64,000 nt of DNA from GWE2-42-39 sp963662895 (lineage in GTDB: Bacteria; Bacteroidota; Bacteroidia; Bacteroidales; Prolixibacteraceae). Position numbers and translations under genes: made by a program. Position 1 is the stretch's first letter; each line of letters starts with the position of its first letter. This document shows positions 63,493-64,000 of the stretch, piece by piece. The notes beneath the pieces were generated by a model, which made no database searches, was not told the origin of the DNA, and worked only from the letters and a program-made list of their open reading frames with translations. Where the stretch lies: positions 558,001 through 622,000 of the forward strand of contig OY759981.1 of NCBI GenBank assembly GCA_963662895.1. Direction: 5' to 3'.

Positions 63493-63920
63493 ACAGGAAA
63501 GGCATCTCGGAGTCAAGTCCCCGGTTCACCGGAAGGTGAAAAGCAGGGGTGGCCGGTCAAAGTAGTCCGGGCCGGCGAAGGAGAGAGCGGTTTTTGGCGG
63601 GTATTCAGGGAAGTGGGACGGGAAGAAAAAACCGGGAGGCGGGAGGAAGGATAACTTTGACAAGACTTTTTCTTCCTTTTGGTCGACTGCAAAAGGAAGG
63701 GCCCCGCCGGACAGAGGAATACAAATTGTCAGGTTATTAAGAGAACAAAGAAAACCCCACCCACGGTAGTTCGTCAAAAAAAACAGTGTAGTTGCGTGGC
63801 TGGAGATAATGAAATGCTGAAAAAAGTGATAGTTCATATTTGCTTCATATACAGACTTCTGTAAAAATATATCATAGGCAGAGCCACACCCAAAAATTTA
63901 TTGGCCATAATGAGGCAATG
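63493..63920 (+). repeat. Array unit 5 (hybrid tail, 428 bp)
   Basis: Tail starts like type B (ACCCCACCC), then switches to type A (GCGTGGCTGGAGATAATG) and back (CATATTTGCTTC), the signature of recombination between unit types. Confidence 0.9.
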
Positions 63921-64000
63921 ACAGGAAAGGCATCTCGGAGTCAAGTCCCCGGTTCACCGGAAGGTGAAAAGCAGGGGTGGCCGGTCAAAGTAGTCCGGGC
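63921..64000 (+). repeat. Array unit 6 (partial, cut by window edge)
   Basis: First 80 bp of a further core, identical to unit 5 so far. Confidence 0.9.

Larger units (their letters stand above)
61785..64000. repeat. Tandem array of a 425-429 bp unit (five full copies and one partial, continues past the edge)
   Basis: Unit boundaries, set at ACAGGAAAGG, are 61785, 62210, 62639, 63064, 63493 and 63921, giving lengths 425, 429, 425, 429 and 428 bp. The first about 255 bp (core) are almost identical in all copies; the following about 170 bp (tail, AT-rich) come in two types that alternate. No spacers, no terminal inverted repeats, no target-site duplication seen. The first copy differs slightly at its 5' edge, consistent with being the array terminus. 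Confidence 0.97.

Noticed and set aside
61841..63740. A 63-codon plus-strand frame and 80-90-codon minus-strand frames repeated in every array unit
   Set aside because: They are conserved only because the DNA is conserved, occur on both strands at once, alternate ATG/GTG starts, have biased low-complexity composition and no translation signals. Kept only as part of the repeat description.
61785..64000. CRISPR array or group II intron
   Set aside because: Units are over 400 bp with no unique spacers; no cas genes, no intron-encoded protein in the window and no recognisable domain V.

Overview
The window looks like a chromosome segment of a Bacteroidota bacterium, probably of the Marinilabiliales/Prolixibacteraceae type. 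The reasons are SusC/SusD genes with an ECF sigma/FecR pair, glycine-lipid (GlsA/GlsB-like) acyltransferases, isolated atpDC genes, an anaerobe-type hydG/aspA remnant, almost no Shine-Dalgarno sites, and repeated TAnnTTTG -7 promoter boxes. Species-level placement is inference. All family calls come from reading motifs in translated sequence; no search was run.

Layout. 1-4190 (minus): start of the division/cell-wall cluster in the order mraZ, rsmH, ftsL-like, ftsI, murE (cut by the left edge), with a four-repeat MraZ-type operator upstream. 4511-6386 (plus): glsA/glsB-like lipid genes. 6621-9007 (minus): purF-like gene and a SPOR-domain protein. 9317-12878 (plus): miaB, a NifX-like protein, a ferritin-like/VIT1 fusion and an AlbA_2 protein. 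12935-13859 (minus): a small Lys/Cys-rich exported protein and a decayed hydG-aspA remnant. 14099-16051 (plus): groES with a 5-bp frameshifting insertion, then intact groEL. 16277-24627 (minus): histidine kinase, a BASS transporter/acyltransferase/mntP operon, alkaline phosphatase and an SLC12-like transporter. 24773-30196: nnr, a second histidine kinase and pruA. 31148-40240 (plus): glucan phosphorylase, an RND/MMPL-type exporter with a polyprenyl synthase, atpD-atpC and a GT9 glycosyltransferase. 40249-42187 (minus): PatB/MalY-type aminotransferase and ComB-like phosphatase. 42515-48700 (plus): an exported two-domain protein behind a perfect palindrome, a U32 peptidase, a large membrane-anchored protein and an HlyD-type adaptor.

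48879-61312 is a polysaccharide utilisation locus: ECF sigma, FecR anti-sigma, SusC with an STN domain, SusD, two Tat-exported metallophosphoesterases and a lipoprotein GH78 alpha-L-rhamnosidase. Together they suggest sensing, uptake and processing of a rhamnose-containing, possibly phosphorylated glycan.

61313-64000 is the least explained part. A deletion-riddled IS66 remnant (tnpB and tnpC pieces) is followed by a tandem array of at least five full and one partial copies of a 425-429 bp unit running off the right edge. The units alternate between two tail types (854-bp super-period) around a nearly invariant core of about 255 bp. The core can fold into four non-overlapping stems, one with a GNRA tetraloop that stays GNRA when it varies. 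It has no convincing coding content and looks like an arrayed structured RNA or a satellite; it is the main candidate for an undescribed system here.
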